Positions 39,678 through 49,639 of a stretch of DNA of 64,000 bases are shown one piece after another. Origin of the DNA: Aliicoccus persicus (GTDB lineage Bacteria > Bacillota > Bacilli > Staphylococcales > Salinicoccaceae); the NCBI RefSeq assembly GCF_900110815.1, contig NZ_FOIT01000007.1, forward strand, positions 1 to 64,000. The letters run 5' to 3'. Numbering within the stretch: the stretch's first letter is position 1; every line of letters begins with the position of its first letter. The notes under the pieces are model-generated. The model saw only the letters and a list, made by a program, of their open reading frames with translations, made no database searches and was not told the origin of the DNA. Made by a program: the position numbers and the translations under genes.

Positions 39678-40015
39678 TATGAGCAGGTTCCTTTCCCGAT
39701 ACTGTCACATATACACGGAACCGTATCTGAACTTAAAAGTGATAATCTATTCATCAAACTGTTAACCACATCTTTATTTAAACTATACATATTTTTAGTT
39801 CCATCTTTTCGCATTAAAATTAAATTATTTTCTCTAAGTAATTTCATATGATGACTTAGAGTTGGCTGTGAAAAATCAAAGTGTTCCAGAAGATCACATG
39901 CACAGAGTTCGCCACATGACAGTAAATCCAATATCTCTAAGCGGTTACTATCGGAAATTACTTTCAAATACTGCGACAGGGTTTGATAACTCACTTTATT
40001 TTCTTCTTTTATCAA
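39677..40015 (-). CDS. arsR: ArsR-family repressor (second copy)
   Basis: The 112-residue repressor has [25 protein letters not shown], the standard ArsR Cys-x-Cys metal site followed by the recognition helix, and the wing [12 protein letters not shown] further Cys pair ([14 protein letters not shown]) closes the protein. It overlaps the oxidoreductase gene by 20 bp and arsB by 1 bp. Being inside the operon, it likely gives autoregulation at the palindrome upstream of arsD. Confidence 0.93.
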   Translation of the reverse strand: MIKEENKVSYQTLSQYLKVISDSNRLEILDLLSCGELCACDLLEHFDFSQPTLSHHMKLLRENNLILMRKDGTKNMYSLNKDVVNSLMNRLSLLSSDTVPCICDSIGKGTCS

Positions 40016-41654
40016 TTAAATTCACATACCTTTGATAGTTTTTATTACCACCTGATAAATTATAGACATTCTCAAAACCAAGATTAATCAGCACATTTTG
40101 GGCCGCATTGCCTGTCGTCCCTTTGTTACAATATGTGACGATTGTTTGGTCTTTATCTACTTCTTCTGCATAATCTCTTAAATCTTTTAGAGGAACATTC
40201 ACAGCATTTTCAACGTGATTGGTCTCGTATTGTTTGGGTGACCGTACATCAATGATCCGGAAATTCTCTTGCTCTGCTCTCTCTGTGAGTTCCTTCGGTG
40301 TGATGATTTTTCTGCCTCTTTGAATATTATGACCAATCATTCCAGTGTAAATGACTGGATCTTTTGTAGTCGAGAAAGTTGGTGCATAAGCGAGATCCAA
40401 ATGGAATAAATCTTCTATTTTCGCCCCAAAGGTAATTGCAGTGGCGAGAACATCAATACGTTTATCGACACCTTCAAATCCTATAATCTGAGCACCAATG
40501 ATTCTGGAATTTCGCTTATCAATAATCGCTTTGATGACCATTTCTTTACCATTCATATACTCAGGCTGATTTGGTTTGATGTTGTGGATGACATCAACAT
40601 TCATATTTAATCGATTAGTTTCTTTTTCAGTGAGCCCTGTCTGTGCAATTGTCATGTCGAAAATCCGTACAATACCAGTGCCTAAAATTCCTTTATGCTC
40701 CAAATCGCCACCAGTGAGATGATCACCTAAGATTCTTCCCATTTTATTAGCTGTTGAGCCGAGGGGTCTATATAAAGGTTGCCCTGAAACAATACTAAAA
40801 CTTTCTGCAACATCTCCAATAGCATACACATGAGGAATATTGGTTTCTAAGTGTTTATTGACTTGAATTGCACCCGTATCACCGATTTTTACTCCGATTC
40901 TTTCAGCCAATGATGTATTGGGCTTAATGCCGACTGCCAATATCACCATATCTGTGTCTATCGTCCGGCCACTTTGCAGAACAATTTGATTGATGGAGTC
41001 GTCTCCAACTACATGATCAATTGTATCTCCCAAAACGATATTTGCTTTATCCTTAAGGTATTCTTCAATCATATAGCTCATATCAGGATCCAAATTGCTC
41101 ATAAAGGTACTTCTTTGAATCATCGTTATTTGATATTTAGATAATTGTTCCAACATTTCCAGTCCAATAAATCCGCCACCGATAATTGCAATATGTTCAA
41201 CATCATTTAATTCAATATATTGATGAATACTTTTAGCATCATTGATGTTTTTGACCTGGAACGTATTTTTGTAATGACTGGAATCTAATTGTGGCAATTC
41301 TTTAGGGCTGGAGCCAGTCGCTAGAACAAGTTCATCATAGTCTTGATCAAAGGTCTCATCGTTTAATAAATTCTTAACTAAAATAGTTTTATTATCTTTA
41401 TCTATGTTCATCACTTCATGCTGTGTATGAATGTTAATATTGAACCGATCTTTGAACCATTTCGCATCTCTCGGTGTCAGTTCATCAATTTCTTCCACTT
41501 CGCCACCAATAAAATAAGGAATACCACAAACAGAATACGAAATATCCGTATCTTTATCATAGACAGTAATTTCAACATTTTCATCATTTCTTCTTGCTTT
41601 TGCTGCAACACTTGTACCGGCAGCTACCGAACCAATAATTACGATTTTCTTCAT
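39996..41654 (-). CDS. CoA-disulfide reductase with C-terminal rhodanese domain
   Basis: The 552-residue FAD protein has GSVAAGTSVAAKARR (dinucleotide site), the single active cysteine of CoADR enzymes in SYSVCGIPYFIGG (Cys43), a second Rossmann site IIGGGFIGLEMLEQL, and YAIGDVAES. From about residue 455 it carries a rhodanese domain with VTYCNKGTTGN (active Cys). Fused CoADR-RHD enzymes reduce CoA disulfide, persulfides or polysulfides. Placement between arsA and arsR suggests a role in thiol balance under arsenic stress. It lies 2 bp from arsA. Confidence 0.9.
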   Translation of the reverse strand: MKKIVIIGSVAAGTSVAAKARRNDENVEITVYDKDTDISYSVCGIPYFIGGEVEEIDELTPRDAKWFKDRFNINIHTQHEVMNIDKDNKTILVKNLLNDETFDQDYDELVLATGSSPKELPQLDSSHYKNTFQVKNINDAKSIHQYIELNDVEHIAIIGGGFIGLEMLEQLSKYQITMIQRSTFMSNLDPDMSYMIEEYLKDKANIVLGDTIDHVVGDDSINQIVLQSGRTIDTDMVILAVGIKPNTSLAERIGVKIGDTGAIQVNKHLETNIPHVYAIGDVAESFSIVSGQPLYRPLGSTANKMGRILGDHLTGGDLEHKGILGTGIVRIFDMTIAQTGLTEKETNRLNMNVDVIHNIKPNQPEYMNGKEMVIKAIIDKRNSRIIGAQIIGFEGVDKRIDVLATAITFGAKIEDLFHLDLAYAPTFSTTKDPVIYTGMIGHNIQRGRKIITPKELTERAEQENFRIIDVRSPKQYETNHVENAVNVPLKDLRDYAEEVDKDQTIVTYCNKGTTGNAAQNVLINLGFENVYNLSGGNKNYQRYVNLIDKRRK

Positions 41655-41656
41655 TA

Positions 41657-43378
41657 TTATTTCTCCATATATGGGATAAGATGATAGTTCGCATCACTGC
41701 GTTTTTTAATCATCTGAATCCACTTTGATTCATCTGTTTTTTTATTGCTGAATAATTTATCCTTCTGATCCAGTGTAACCAGGGATTGATTGATGACCCA
41801 CCACTTATGTCCAATATCTGCACGTTTTAAATCATCAGCCAATCGGTTTGCTTCATAATATGGTGTAGCTTCAGCTAAAGTAACGATGATCATTTGAGTT
41901 AAATTTTTATCTTGAATTTTTGGCAATAGTGTTTTAACAGAGTCAGAAACATTATTCCCTTGTTTCTCTAATTCTTTATGGTAGCTTTCACTTGAATTTA
42001 AAAGTAATAAAGTATGTCCAGTTGGTGCTGTATCAACAACTACATAATCTGTTTGATTATTATTTTCCATTACTTCGCTGAATGATTTAAAGAAAGCAAT
42101 TTCCTCAGTACAAGGCGATCGCAGATCTTCTTCGATATAATCGATATCATCTTGTGTGACATTCGGTCCTAAGGATGATAAAACTTCATTTTTATAATTC
42201 TGTAAAGATTCTTCTTCATCGATAAATGAAGTCATCAAATTATCATGATGCTGTGCAGCTGTAATTTCTTTTGTAGGATCTGTTGTTGCGAGATGCACAC
42301 TATGTCCTTTAGCCGCAAGTGTTTCTGCAAGTAACGTAGCAACACTTGTTTTGCCAACACCACCTTTACCCATTGTAAAGAGATAACGGACACTGCTATT
42401 TTCAATTTCTTCTATAAGTCCGTCAATCATTGGGTGATTTTCTCTTTCAAACGTATCTTCTTCAGTTTCAGTATTATCACTAAAAAGACCAATTAAATCA
42501 GGCGTTGAGCTATTGATCTTTCCACTGTATGGGACATGATAAACATCATTTCCCTTCAGCCAATCAGCGAAACTTTCAATTACACGATCCTGTTCATTTT
42601 TTTTGTATTCCGATATCTCACCATGAACAGATTCGATATAACCATTAATGATAATTTTAAAATGATTGATGGAAAGTTCTCTCAGTTCTTCCTGGGCCCT
42701 TTGAAGTTCTTTCATCGGGGATAGTTCAGGACGAGTAACCAGCATCATGGTTGTACTTTTCTCATCACGTAACCGTTCTAAAGCCCCTTGATACTTTTGA
42801 CGATTATCGTCCAGACCTGAAAGTTGTCCAAGACATGAGGCATCGTGACTGGTCGTATCCAAATAATCATTCCATGCAGTTGGTAATTCCAACATCCGCA
42901 ATGTGTGACCCGTCGGTGCCGTATCAAAAATAATATAGTCATATTGTGACTCTATATTTTCATCTGACAGAAAGTGTGTGAATTCATTGAAAGCAGCAAC
43001 CTCAACAGTACATGAACCACTGAGCTGCTCTTTCATATTCTCTAAAGTCTCTTCAGGTAAGATACCTTCATATGGTTTCACAACATTATTTTTGTAGTCT
43101 TGCGCAGCTGTCATTGGATCAAAATTGGCAATAGCTAAATTTTTATAGTCCGGATGTTTGTTGAGCTTATTTGTGAGTTCCATATTAAAGACATCCTGCA
43201 GATTACTTGCCGGATCTGTACTGATCAATGCAATGCTGAATCCTTCTTTTGCAAGGTTAAGTGCAAGTGCACACGATACAGTTGTTTTACCGACACCGCC
43301 TTTACCTGTGAAAAACAAATATTTCGTGAGTTCGATACTTTTAGTGTTTATTCTCCGCATGTCTCTAACAACATCCAT
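41657..43378 (-). CDS. arsA: Arsenite-activated ATPase ArsA
   Basis: ArsA energises ArsB. The protein (about 573 residues) has two homologous halves, each with a P-loop GKGGVGKT (about 26 and 335) and the DTAPTGHTL signature. The three As(III)-binding cysteines are in SGSCTVEVA, SHDASCLG and RSPCTEEIA, so the allosteric metal site is intact. The start is uncertain: frames open at 43399 and 43378, and MRRINTK at 43360 is possible; the gene overlaps the end of arsD. Confidence 0.96.
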   Translation of the reverse strand: MDVVRDMRRINTKSIELTKYLFFTGKGGVGKTTVSCALALNLAKEGFSIALISTDPASNLQDVFNMELTNKLNKHPDYKNLAIANFDPMTAAQDYKNNVVKPYEGILPEETLENMKEQLSGSCTVEVAAFNEFTHFLSDENIESQYDYIIFDTAPTGHTLRMLELPTAWNDYLDTTSHDASCLGQLSGLDDNRQKYQGALERLRDEKSTTMMLVTRPELSPMKELQRAQEELRELSINHFKIIINGYIESVHGEISEYKKNEQDRVIESFADWLKGNDVYHVPYSGKINSSTPDLIGLFSDNTETEEDTFERENHPMIDGLIEEIENSSVRYLFTMGKGGVGKTSVATLLAETLAAKGHSVHLATTDPTKEITAAQHHDNLMTSFIDEEESLQNYKNEVLSSLGPNVTQDDIDYIEEDLRSPCTEEIAFFKSFSEVMENNNQTDYVVVDTAPTGHTLLLLNSSESYHKELEKQGNNVSDSVKTLLPKIQDKNLTQMIIVTLAEATPYYEANRLADDLKRADIGHKWWVINQSLVTLDQKDKLFSNKKTDESKWIQMIKKRSDANYHLIPYMEK

Positions 43379-43712
43379 CTCCACTACAGCATCCTCCATT
43401 TCTCAACTGATTCACCATGATAATATCATTCACTTCATCTTCAGTCATATACTCGCCTGTTTTCACAATTTCATCATCGATTACTGTAATCGGCAAAACT
43501 GCTAATCCTTGTTCTTGAACCTTAGATATAATATTTTTGTTCTCAATGAATTTACTTGGATTGCCACCTAGATTAAATCTTTCTACACTAATATTGTTAG
43601 TTTTTAGTAATTCAGCCAGCTGATTCACTTTAATGAGTGTCTCATCAGGAGATGGACCACACACACCTGTAGAGCAACACATTTCTTCTTCATAAAATTT
43701 CACTTCCAACAT
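43365..43712 (-). CDS. arsD: Arsenic metallochaperone ArsD
   Basis: ArsD delivers As(III) to ArsA and weakly represses the operon. The 115-residue protein has Cys12, Cys13 and Cys18 in MCCSTGVCGPSPDE, exactly as in characterised ArsD, and extra pairs at the C-terminus (GGCCSGDGCC). ATG 43712 is chosen because AAGGTG lies 9 bp upstream; a GTG at 43724 overlaps that site. It is the first gene of the operon arsD-arsA-CoADR-arsR-arsB. Confidence 0.95.
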   Translation of the reverse strand: MLEVKFYEEEMCCSTGVCGPSPDETLIKVNQLAELLKTNNISVERFNLGGNPSKFIENKNIISKVQEQGLAVLPITVIDDEIVKTGEYMTEDEVNDIIMVNQLRNGGCCSGDGCC

Positions 43713-43750
43713 AATGACACGCACCTTATTAATAGAATATATTTCTCATA

Positions 43751-43784
43751 CATAGATTACCATCTATATAGATGGATGTCTATG
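43751..43784. promoter_or_regulatory. ArsR operator palindrome upstream of arsD
   Basis: A 34 bp near-perfect palindrome runs from CATAGATTACCATCTAT to ATAGATGGATGTCTATG, 15 of 17 pairs matching. It is 39 bp before the arsD start, where the promoter should be, so it is the probable ArsR binding site. Confidence 0.75.
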
Positions 43785-43817
43785 TAGTATTGAGGGTTGG
43801 TAAAAATTTATAAAAAA

Positions 43818-43856
43818 GAAGCGTGTATAGGATTTTCTATAGACGCTTCAAATGTT
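43818..43856 (-). terminator. Terminator after the universal stress protein gene
   Basis: GAAGCGTGTATAG (43818-43830) pairs with CTATAGACGCTTC (43837-43849), followed on the minus strand by TTTTTTAT. Confidence 0.88.
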
Positions 43857-44269
43857 TATTTAACAATCATTACTGGAATTTTCGAACGTTTGGCAACTTT
43901 GTGACTCACACTTCCCATTACCATTTCCTGCAGTCTATTCAATCCCCTATTGCCCAAAACGACTAATTGATACTGTCCTTTATTGGCAAAAGCGACAACA
44001 GTTTCATTCGGCACACCATGTTCATAATGAATCAGGTAAGGAATATCGTTCGATTCATAAACACTAATAATTTCTGACAGTTTTTCTTTTCTCTTATTAA
44101 TAATACTTTCTGAAGCTCCACTGTGAAGCACATCGTCTTTAGAATCTGCTGGATCGATGACATTGAGTATGGTAACTTCTGACTCTTCATTGATAAAATT
44201 TAACGTTTCCTTTGCGGCTCTGATACTATTATCAGAACCGTCTGCGGCAAGCAAAATTGATTTATACAT
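43856..44269 (-). CDS. Universal stress protein (UspA family)
   Basis: The 137-residue protein has the complete Usp fold: ILLAADGSDNSIRAAKETL at the start, TILNVIDP, HYEHGVPNETVVAFANK, and the ATP-binding signature VVLGNRGLNRLQEMVMGSVSHKVA-like G-2x-G-9x-G-S pattern near the C-terminus. It lies 18 bp after the SulP gene, so the two are cotranscribed. Usp domains are often paired with or fused to SulP transporters, where they are thought to regulate or sense transport. Confidence 0.93.
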   Translation of the reverse strand: MYKSILLAADGSDNSIRAAKETLNFINEESEVTILNVIDPADSKDDVLHSGASESIINKRKEKLSEIISVYESNDIPYLIHYEHGVPNETVVAFANKGQYQLVVLGNRGLNRLQEMVMGSVSHKVAKRSKIPVMIVK

Positions 44270-44287
44270 CGAAATTCCTCCTATATC

Positions 44288-45739
44288 TTAAGTAAGGTGC
44301 TGTTCATTCAACTGGCTCAGTTCTTTAACAATTTTACGACTGTCTGTATTTAATTGTTTGATATAAACTGTATTACCTTTTTCCTCAAACTTTCTTACGA
44401 TGGTATCAATCGCATCTACTGCGGAGTCATCCCATAAATGAGCTTTGGAAAAATCTAATTGAATCGGTTTATCATATTTCTTGAAATCAATTTTTTCAAT
44501 TGTTGTATCAATTGATGCAAAGAAAATCTGACCTTCAAAATGCAGCGTAATAGTATTTTCCATTTCTTCCAGATACACATCGACTTTTGAGATTTTCGTC
44601 GCAAAGAAGAGCGCACTGAATATAACACCCACAATAACACCGATTGCAAGGTTATGTGTAAATAATACAATAATGACTGTAATCAGCATCACGAAAGCAT
44701 CTGTACGGGGAGCTTTAGCGACATACTTGAATGAATCCCAGTCGAATGTACCAATAGCAACCATCACCATAATACCCGCAAGTATTGGCATTGGAATTTG
44801 GACGACCCAATCACCAAGCACGATAATCAGAAACATTAGAAAAACACCAGCAGTGAAAGTAGATAATCTTGTAGTCGCACCGGATCTCACATTAATGATT
44901 GATTGACCGATCATGGCACAACCACCCATTCCACCAAAGAATCCAGTAATGAAATTTGCGATACCCTGACCGCGGGATTCTTTATTTTTGCTGCTGTAAG
45001 TATCTGTTGCATTATCAACAATTCTAGCAGTTAGTAGACTTTCTACCAGTCCGACAATCGCCATAGAAAGCGAATAAGGCAAGATAATCATTAGAGTTTC
45101 CATAGTAAATGGAACGTCTGGAATGAAGAAGCTCGGCAGAGATCTTTCGATAGTACCAAGATCACCGACTGTGCCTACGTTAGATCCGAAAATAATATAA
45201 ACACCCGTCAGAACGACAAGAGCGATTAATGGTGCAGGTATTTTTTTAATGAACTTTGGAAATACATATACTATAAATAATGTAGCGATGACGTAAACAT
45301 AACTATCGATAGATATTCCAAAAATATGTTCAATTTGAGACATGAATATCATAATTGCGAGCGCATTAACAAAACCAATCATCACAGAGTTTGGTATGAA
45401 TTTCATCAGCTTACCAACTTTAAGAACACCAAATAATATTTGAATGATACCCATAAGTATAGTGGCAGCCAGTAAATAATCGACCCCGTATTCGTTGACA
45501 AGTGGCACAATGAGTAAGGCGATTGCGCCTGTCGCAGCTGAAATCATAGCTGGGCGACCACCGACGAATGAAATGATCACTGCAATTAGAAATGATGCAT
45601 ACAAACCGACCATCGGATCGACTCCGGCAATAATTGAAAATGCGATTGCTTCAGGAATTAATGCTAATGCAACCACTATACCAGCCATAATATTCGTACC
45701 CGGCGCTGTCAGCCATTCTCTTTTAAATTTTTCTAACAT
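44288..45739 (-). CDS. SulP-family anion transporter with STAS domain
   Basis: The 483-residue protein has the SulP membrane domain ([23 protein letters not shown] near residue 20; MNG-like [25 protein letters not shown] about 270-294) and a C-terminal STAS domain (about 395-483, [19 protein letters not shown]). Substrates in the family are sulfate, bicarbonate or other anions; the exact one is not readable. GGAAGTG precedes the ATG. It forms an operon with the UspA gene and lies beside the ars cluster in island A. Confidence 0.9.
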   Translation of the reverse strand: MLEKFKREWLTAPGTNIMAGIVVALALIPEAIAFSIIAGVDPMVGLYASFLIAVIISFVGGRPAMISAATGAIALLIVPLVNEYGVDYLLAATILMGIIQILFGVLKVGKLMKFIPNSVMIGFVNALAIMIFMSQIEHIFGISIDSYVYVIATLFIVYVFPKFIKKIPAPLIALVVLTGVYIIFGSNVGTVGDLGTIERSLPSFFIPDVPFTMETLMIILPYSLSMAIVGLVESLLTARIVDNATDTYSSKNKESRGQGIANFITGFFGGMGGCAMIGQSIINVRSGATTRLSTFTAGVFLMFLIIVLGDWVVQIPMPILAGIMVMVAIGTFDWDSFKYVAKAPRTDAFVMLITVIIVLFTHNLAIGVIVGVIFSALFFATKISKVDVYLEEMENTITLHFEGQIFFASIDTTIEKIDFKKYDKPIQLDFSKAHLWDDSAVDAIDTIVRKFEEKGNTVYIKQLNTDSRKIVKELSQLNEQHLT

Positions 45740-45867
45740 AATACACTTCCTGTCCTTTTTAAATATCTAAAATAAGTATAACAGAATAGTTTCATATGTA
45801 TACCCCTTTATGAGAAAGACTAAATGAGAAAGATGGTATAATATTGAAAAGAATGGAGTGAAGTTAA

Positions 45868-46410
45868 ATGAAACACGGTTATATAAGACCCATTGACTTA
45901 TACGATGATGTTGAAAGTCAAAAGAAAAAATTAGAGGAATACACTATTAATATTTATATAGAAGAACATGCTGAAAATAAAAAAAGGTACCAATTAGATA
46001 CATTGCTTAATGACACTGTGAAAAAGAATGATCAAATCATTATTACTGACATATGCATATTAGCGGACTCAACTAAACATCTTGTCGATATAATCGATGC
46101 GTGTAATGAAAAGTCTGTTCAAATTTATATTATTAATTCCGACATTTTAGTTTCGCCTAATTCTGTATACAATTTTCAACAAGTCTTAAATGAAATATCC
46201 AACTTTCAAAGTGATGTTGTCAGATTCAGGACTCAATTAGGTGTTAACAAGGCTATTAAAGAGGGTCAGAAAATGGGAAGACCTAAACGGAGCGACGATA
46301 ATATAAAAAGAGCAGTTGAAATGTATATGTCAAAAAAATACACATTAGATGACATTAAATCTGCCACAAATATAAGTCGTGCTACTCTCTATAGACACTT
46401 AGAGAAGTAA
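45868..46410 (+). CDS. Degenerate serine recombinase (resolvase family) with intact HTH
   Basis: The 180-residue protein aligns along the resolvase/invertase family, but the catalytic serine of the YARVS motif is replaced (GYIRPIDLYDD) and the LDRLxR motif reads LADSTKH. Downstream, the long E-helix and QLGVNKAIKEGQKMGRPKRS, then the C-terminal HTH (YTLDDIKSATNISRATLYRHLEK), are well kept. It is therefore probably not a recombinase but could still bind a res-like site, or it is decaying. GGAGTG precedes the ATG. It stands alone after the divergent SulP gene. Confidence 0.75.
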   Translation: MKHGYIRPIDLYDDVESQKKKLEEYTINIYIEEHAENKKRYQLDTLLNDTVKKNDQIIITDICILADSTKHLVDIIDACNEKSVQIYIINSDILVSPNSVYNFQQVLNEISNFQSDVVRFRTQLGVNKAIKEGQKMGRPKRSDDNIKRAVEMYMSKKYTLDDIKSATNISRATLYRHLEK

Positions 46411-46582
46411 TCTCATAAACGAATGTTTTTGAGACGTTATAAACTCACAGATTTTATGCATAAATACTAGGATATATTGTCTCTAAAGATTACTCAAAAT
46501 CTAAGTATCATATCCCTACATTTATGATATATAGTAACAACTTTAACTGTATATTATAAGCAGACCTTATAAATAATAGCAG

Positions 46583-46613
46583 GACCTTCCGATTGTTATA
46601 TCAGAAGGTCTTT
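46583..46613. terminator. Terminator between the recombinase-like gene and the methyltransferase
   Basis: GACCTTC and GAAGGTC form a stem with a 15-base loop and flanking T/A tracts. The rest of 46411-46582 is AT-rich with nothing recognised. Confidence 0.55.
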
Positions 46614-46622
46614 TACTCCGTC

Positions 46623-47342
46623 TTATTTCTTTTTTAACTTGATGCGATAAGATAAGCATTCATCCAATGCTGTTACTTTTTGATAAGCACCTTTTTCAAA
46701 GTCCATCGCACCTGAGGGATAATAAGCAGTTATCTGTAATCCTGCTGTTTTTCAAAGGGCATAGATTTGTTCAGGTGAGTAGCAAGCAAGGGATTGTGTA
46801 ATCGAATCGTTTTCTTGGCCACTTTCCCACCAAGTATCTGTCATTCTATTTTCCCCTTCATCATAATCATACTTTCGTACAATATCTTTCGTGCCAAACG
46901 GATACATCTCTTTTCCAGCAACTTTTTGCCAGTATAGCGGTTGATAAATATCTATTAAGGCACATCCGTCATCACTCAGCCAATTGTACATCCGTTGCAG
47001 TAAAAAGAACTGATCATCATCATTTCCAACTCCGAATCCATCAAGATACAAAATTAAATCGAATTCTCTATTTAACTTCACTGTATAGAAGTCACCACAT
47101 ATCACTTGAACATTTGGATGGGCATGCTTTTTCGCATATTCACAGATCTCTTCCACCAATTCAACAGTGACTATATCTTTATTCTGACGGGCTAGGCCAT
47201 TGGCTATCTCGCCACGCCCTGCCCCTAATTCCAAAACTTTAGTGAAAGGCCGCCCTACTTGTTCCAGGAGCAGGAGGACTTCTTTTTCAAAGAAGGAACT
47301 CTCTGGATAAATGGATTTAGATGTCATCATCTCAAGATGTTT
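46623..47342 (-). pseudogene. SAM-dependent methyltransferase with internal stop
   Basis: The class I methyltransferase motif VLELGAGRGEIANGLA, the acidic TVELVEE, and LILYLDGFGVGNDDDQFFLL (motif IV region) are seen. The frame hits TGA at 46752-46754, yet translation continues sensibly past it (KTAGLQITAYYPSGAMDFEK...YRIKLKKK) to a TAA at 46623. A single nonsense change thus removes ~43 C-terminal residues. The 5' end also lacks a ribosome site and abuts an MFS fragment at about 47340, so this looks like a decayed import. Confidence 0.75.
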
Positions 47343-47579
47343 CATTTTCTGTCTCTGCATCATTTTTAACAAGTATGATTTTAATCAGTATGTCTGCATT
47401 TTTACCACTTTGGATACAGAACGTACTCGGCATGGGTGCCACTGCAACCGGTATTGTACTCATACCACTCAGTCTCGGATGGCCAATTGGTTCTGTGCTC
47501 AGCGGACGAATATTTATAGAGCGACTTGGCATTAAGCAAACCGCTCTCGTTGGTTCGGGTTTTATCTTTGTTGGTTCGA
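47340..47579 (+). pseudogene. Fragment of a DHA2-type MFS transporter
   Basis: About 80 residues, including FLTSMILISMSAFLPLWIQN and MGATATGIVLIPLSLGWPIG, match an internal part of a 14-TMS drug exporter. No start or end is present: it begins at the methyltransferase boundary and stops at the conserved island right end (from about 47580). It is a remnant and different from the complete MFS gene at 7737. Confidence 0.75.
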
Positions 47580-47668
47580 TCAAGGATTTCACCTAGCTCA
47601 CCCTGCCGAATACCCTGCCGTATTTGCAAGAACCCTTACAGAATAAGGCCTAGACAACCCTGTTTTTT

Positions 47669-47682
47669 ATTGAGTGGGAATA
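47669..47682 (+). other. Internal att site between the two islands
   Basis: ATTGAGTGGGAATA is identical to the 3' end of guaA. It is preceded by the shared island right end (AATAAGGC at 47643) and followed by the shared left end (GCGATATCTCAATCGACTTA). Confidence 0.88.
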
Positions 47683-47906
47683 GAAATAAGCGATATCTCA
47701 ATCGACTTACCTTGATTTAGATGGATTTAGAGAGATGTTATTTGTTAAGACCAATATTTATTAATATAGTTCCCTGCCATTATCCCTGCCACTGTAAAGT
47801 TTCAACCAAACATAAGGAAATAATTAGACAAGCTATTTAATGAAGACTCATCAAACTGGATTACTTGATACTTCCTTATTTAGACTATATTAATATCGTA
47901 ATATTA

Positions 47907-47940
47907 CCCCTAACTCCGAAAATGAGTTAGGGGCTTTTTT
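47907..47940 (+). terminator. Terminator in the island B left end
   Basis: CCCCTAACTC and GAGTTAGGGG followed by TTTTTT, identical to 25189-25222. Confidence 0.9.
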
Positions 47941-48075
47941 GTGTCACTTTAATCGCTATTTTGCACATTTTTTGGGCGCTATTTTGCACTATAACACATT
48001 TGAAAAGAGGTGGAACACAGTCTAGTTCCAACCTCTTTAAGTTTAGGGTATTCGGATTTCATGGTGGAAAAGGGC

Positions 48076-49407
48076 TTATAAATCACCCTTCTCCAAATTC
48101 TTAATAAGTGTGGAAAAATCGACACCAAAGTTGTCTGTAATGTCGTGATCATTCACTTCATACCAATTGAAAGTATCGTATAACATAGCTTTATTGAAAG
48201 CACTTGAATTAAATCGTGGCTTACGCTTTTTATGGAGCTTCTCATTGAAAAGGATTTTGGCTCGTAAGGCATCAAACGAGTAACCTCTACCCATTCGCTC
48301 TACCTGCCTAATAATGCTGTTAATTGACTCCGTATAAGCGTTAGTGAGCCTTTTATCAAAGTAGTTGAATATTTCGACATGCCAGTTGTCTACGGCTCTC
48401 ACGAGGTCTTTATATGCGTCTTTAGAGTTACTGGACATACAACGGTGTCTCCATTGACTATAACGAAGACGACCTTCATCTGGATCAGGAGTATCCCATA
48501 TCCAGTAAAACTCTTCTTTGAGTTCATAGGCTTCTTTTAAAGCAGGAAGATTACCTAACCAAGTATCTAAGAGGAATGATTCACGTTCATTTAGATCGTG
48601 TTTACGCTTTAGAAGGATAAACCTTTCACGCATAAGGGTACGTCTTTCTTTTTGGCTCATATGGGCTTTCAAAGACTTTCTGACGTTATCTAAGGCTTGA
48701 TTAGCCATTCTAACTACATGAAACTTATCTACGACAACTTTAGCGTGTGGAAGGATAGTGTTCACTGCGTCTTTGTAAGGCTTCCACATATCCATTGTGA
48801 CGTACTCAATATAAGTCCTGTCACTGATTTCTGAAAGACGTTGGATGACTGTTTCCTTGTTACGGTTTGGCTTGATGTCATAAATAGTCCTGCGTTCAAT
48901 ATTAGTCAATACAAGCCGAGGTCTACGGATAATATGTATCTCGTCTATCCCAAGCCACTTAGGAGTTTCAAACTGGTATTCACGTTCTTTGAGTGCCACA
49001 TAGTCCTTAAAATCGTTCCTAATTGTTTTCTCGTCAACACCAACGCTTTCTGCGACTTCTACAAAGGTCTTAGACATGGATTGCTCTTGAATGGACTTTA
49101 AAAGCCTTTTGGTCATACTACGCTTTTCATCTACAGATATTAGGCGTTCCCAGAAGGTAGATCCGCATTCACGACACTTGTATCGTCTACGGTTCAATTG
49201 TAAGCCCACTCGCTTTAAACGAATGGGCAAATCCATAATTAGTTGATTTCTTGAACTGTGTTTGTACAACTTGTCAAAACCACATTCAGGACAACGTTCA
49301 GGTGGTCCGACTGCTTCAACTTTAAACATCATATCGGTTTCATTTTCTTGTGGTGGTTCTATTGTTTTAATGTCTGGTAGGGATAATAAGTCTGACATAT
49401 TGTTCAT
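48076..49407 (-). CDS. ISL3-family transposase
   Basis: The 443-residue protein has the ISL3 layout: an N-terminal zinc motif (CPECGFDKLYKH; CRECGSTFWERL), an HTH (SVGVDEKTIRNDF), and the DDE core with LGIDEIHIIRRP, VTMDMWKPYKDAV, KVVVDKFHVVRMANQALD, and the final Glu region RLTNAYTESINSIIRQVERMGRGYSFDALRAKIL. It appears complete. It is transcribed toward the left end of the block. Its own IS ends could not be identified separately from the large block ends. Confidence 0.93.
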   Translation of the reverse strand: MNNMSDLLSLPDIKTIEPPQENETDMMFKVEAVGPPERCPECGFDKLYKHSSRNQLIMDLPIRLKRVGLQLNRRRYKCRECGSTFWERLISVDEKRSMTKRLLKSIQEQSMSKTFVEVAESVGVDEKTIRNDFKDYVALKEREYQFETPKWLGIDEIHIIRRPRLVLTNIERRTIYDIKPNRNKETVIQRLSEISDRTYIEYVTMDMWKPYKDAVNTILPHAKVVVDKFHVVRMANQALDNVRKSLKAHMSQKERRTLMRERFILLKRKHDLNERESFLLDTWLGNLPALKEAYELKEEFYWIWDTPDPDEGRLRYSQWRHRCMSSNSKDAYKDLVRAVDNWHVEIFNYFDKRLTNAYTESINSIIRQVERMGRGYSFDALRAKILFNEKLHKKRKPRFNSSAFNKAMLYDTFNWYEVNDHDITDNFGVDFSTLIKNLEKGDL

Positions 49408-49639
49408 CCTTTATTACTCTGCGGTGTTAAGGTATCAATTATAGATTTGATGTCGAAATCATCATTGTTAAATTATTTTTGTGACCACAAATGCACTTAG
49501 AAAATCCCTTAAAGCATTTATATAATGGGTGATCGCAAAATAGTGTATGAAATCTTTTGTAGACTTTGCTAAACTACTGCACACCTTTAGTACAGTATTA
49601 GCTGGTTCACTTGAATAGGGAGTTGTAAAAAAAGTTCCC

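Larger units (their letters stand above)
22051..47668. mobile_element. Genomic island A in guaA (first of two in tandem)
   Basis: This 25.6 kb unit lies between attL in guaA and the internal att copy. Its left end (22051-22216 continued at 25131-25222) is nearly identical to the left end of island B (47683-47941). Its right end (about 47580-47668) matches the right end of island B (about 56222-56312), including repeated CCCTGCC motifs. Content: composite IS256-family transposon, radC fragment with Tn554-like element, type I restriction system, arsenic genes, SulP/UspA and decayed genes. No intact guaA-type integrase is seen in it, so it would need help to move. Confidence 0.8.
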
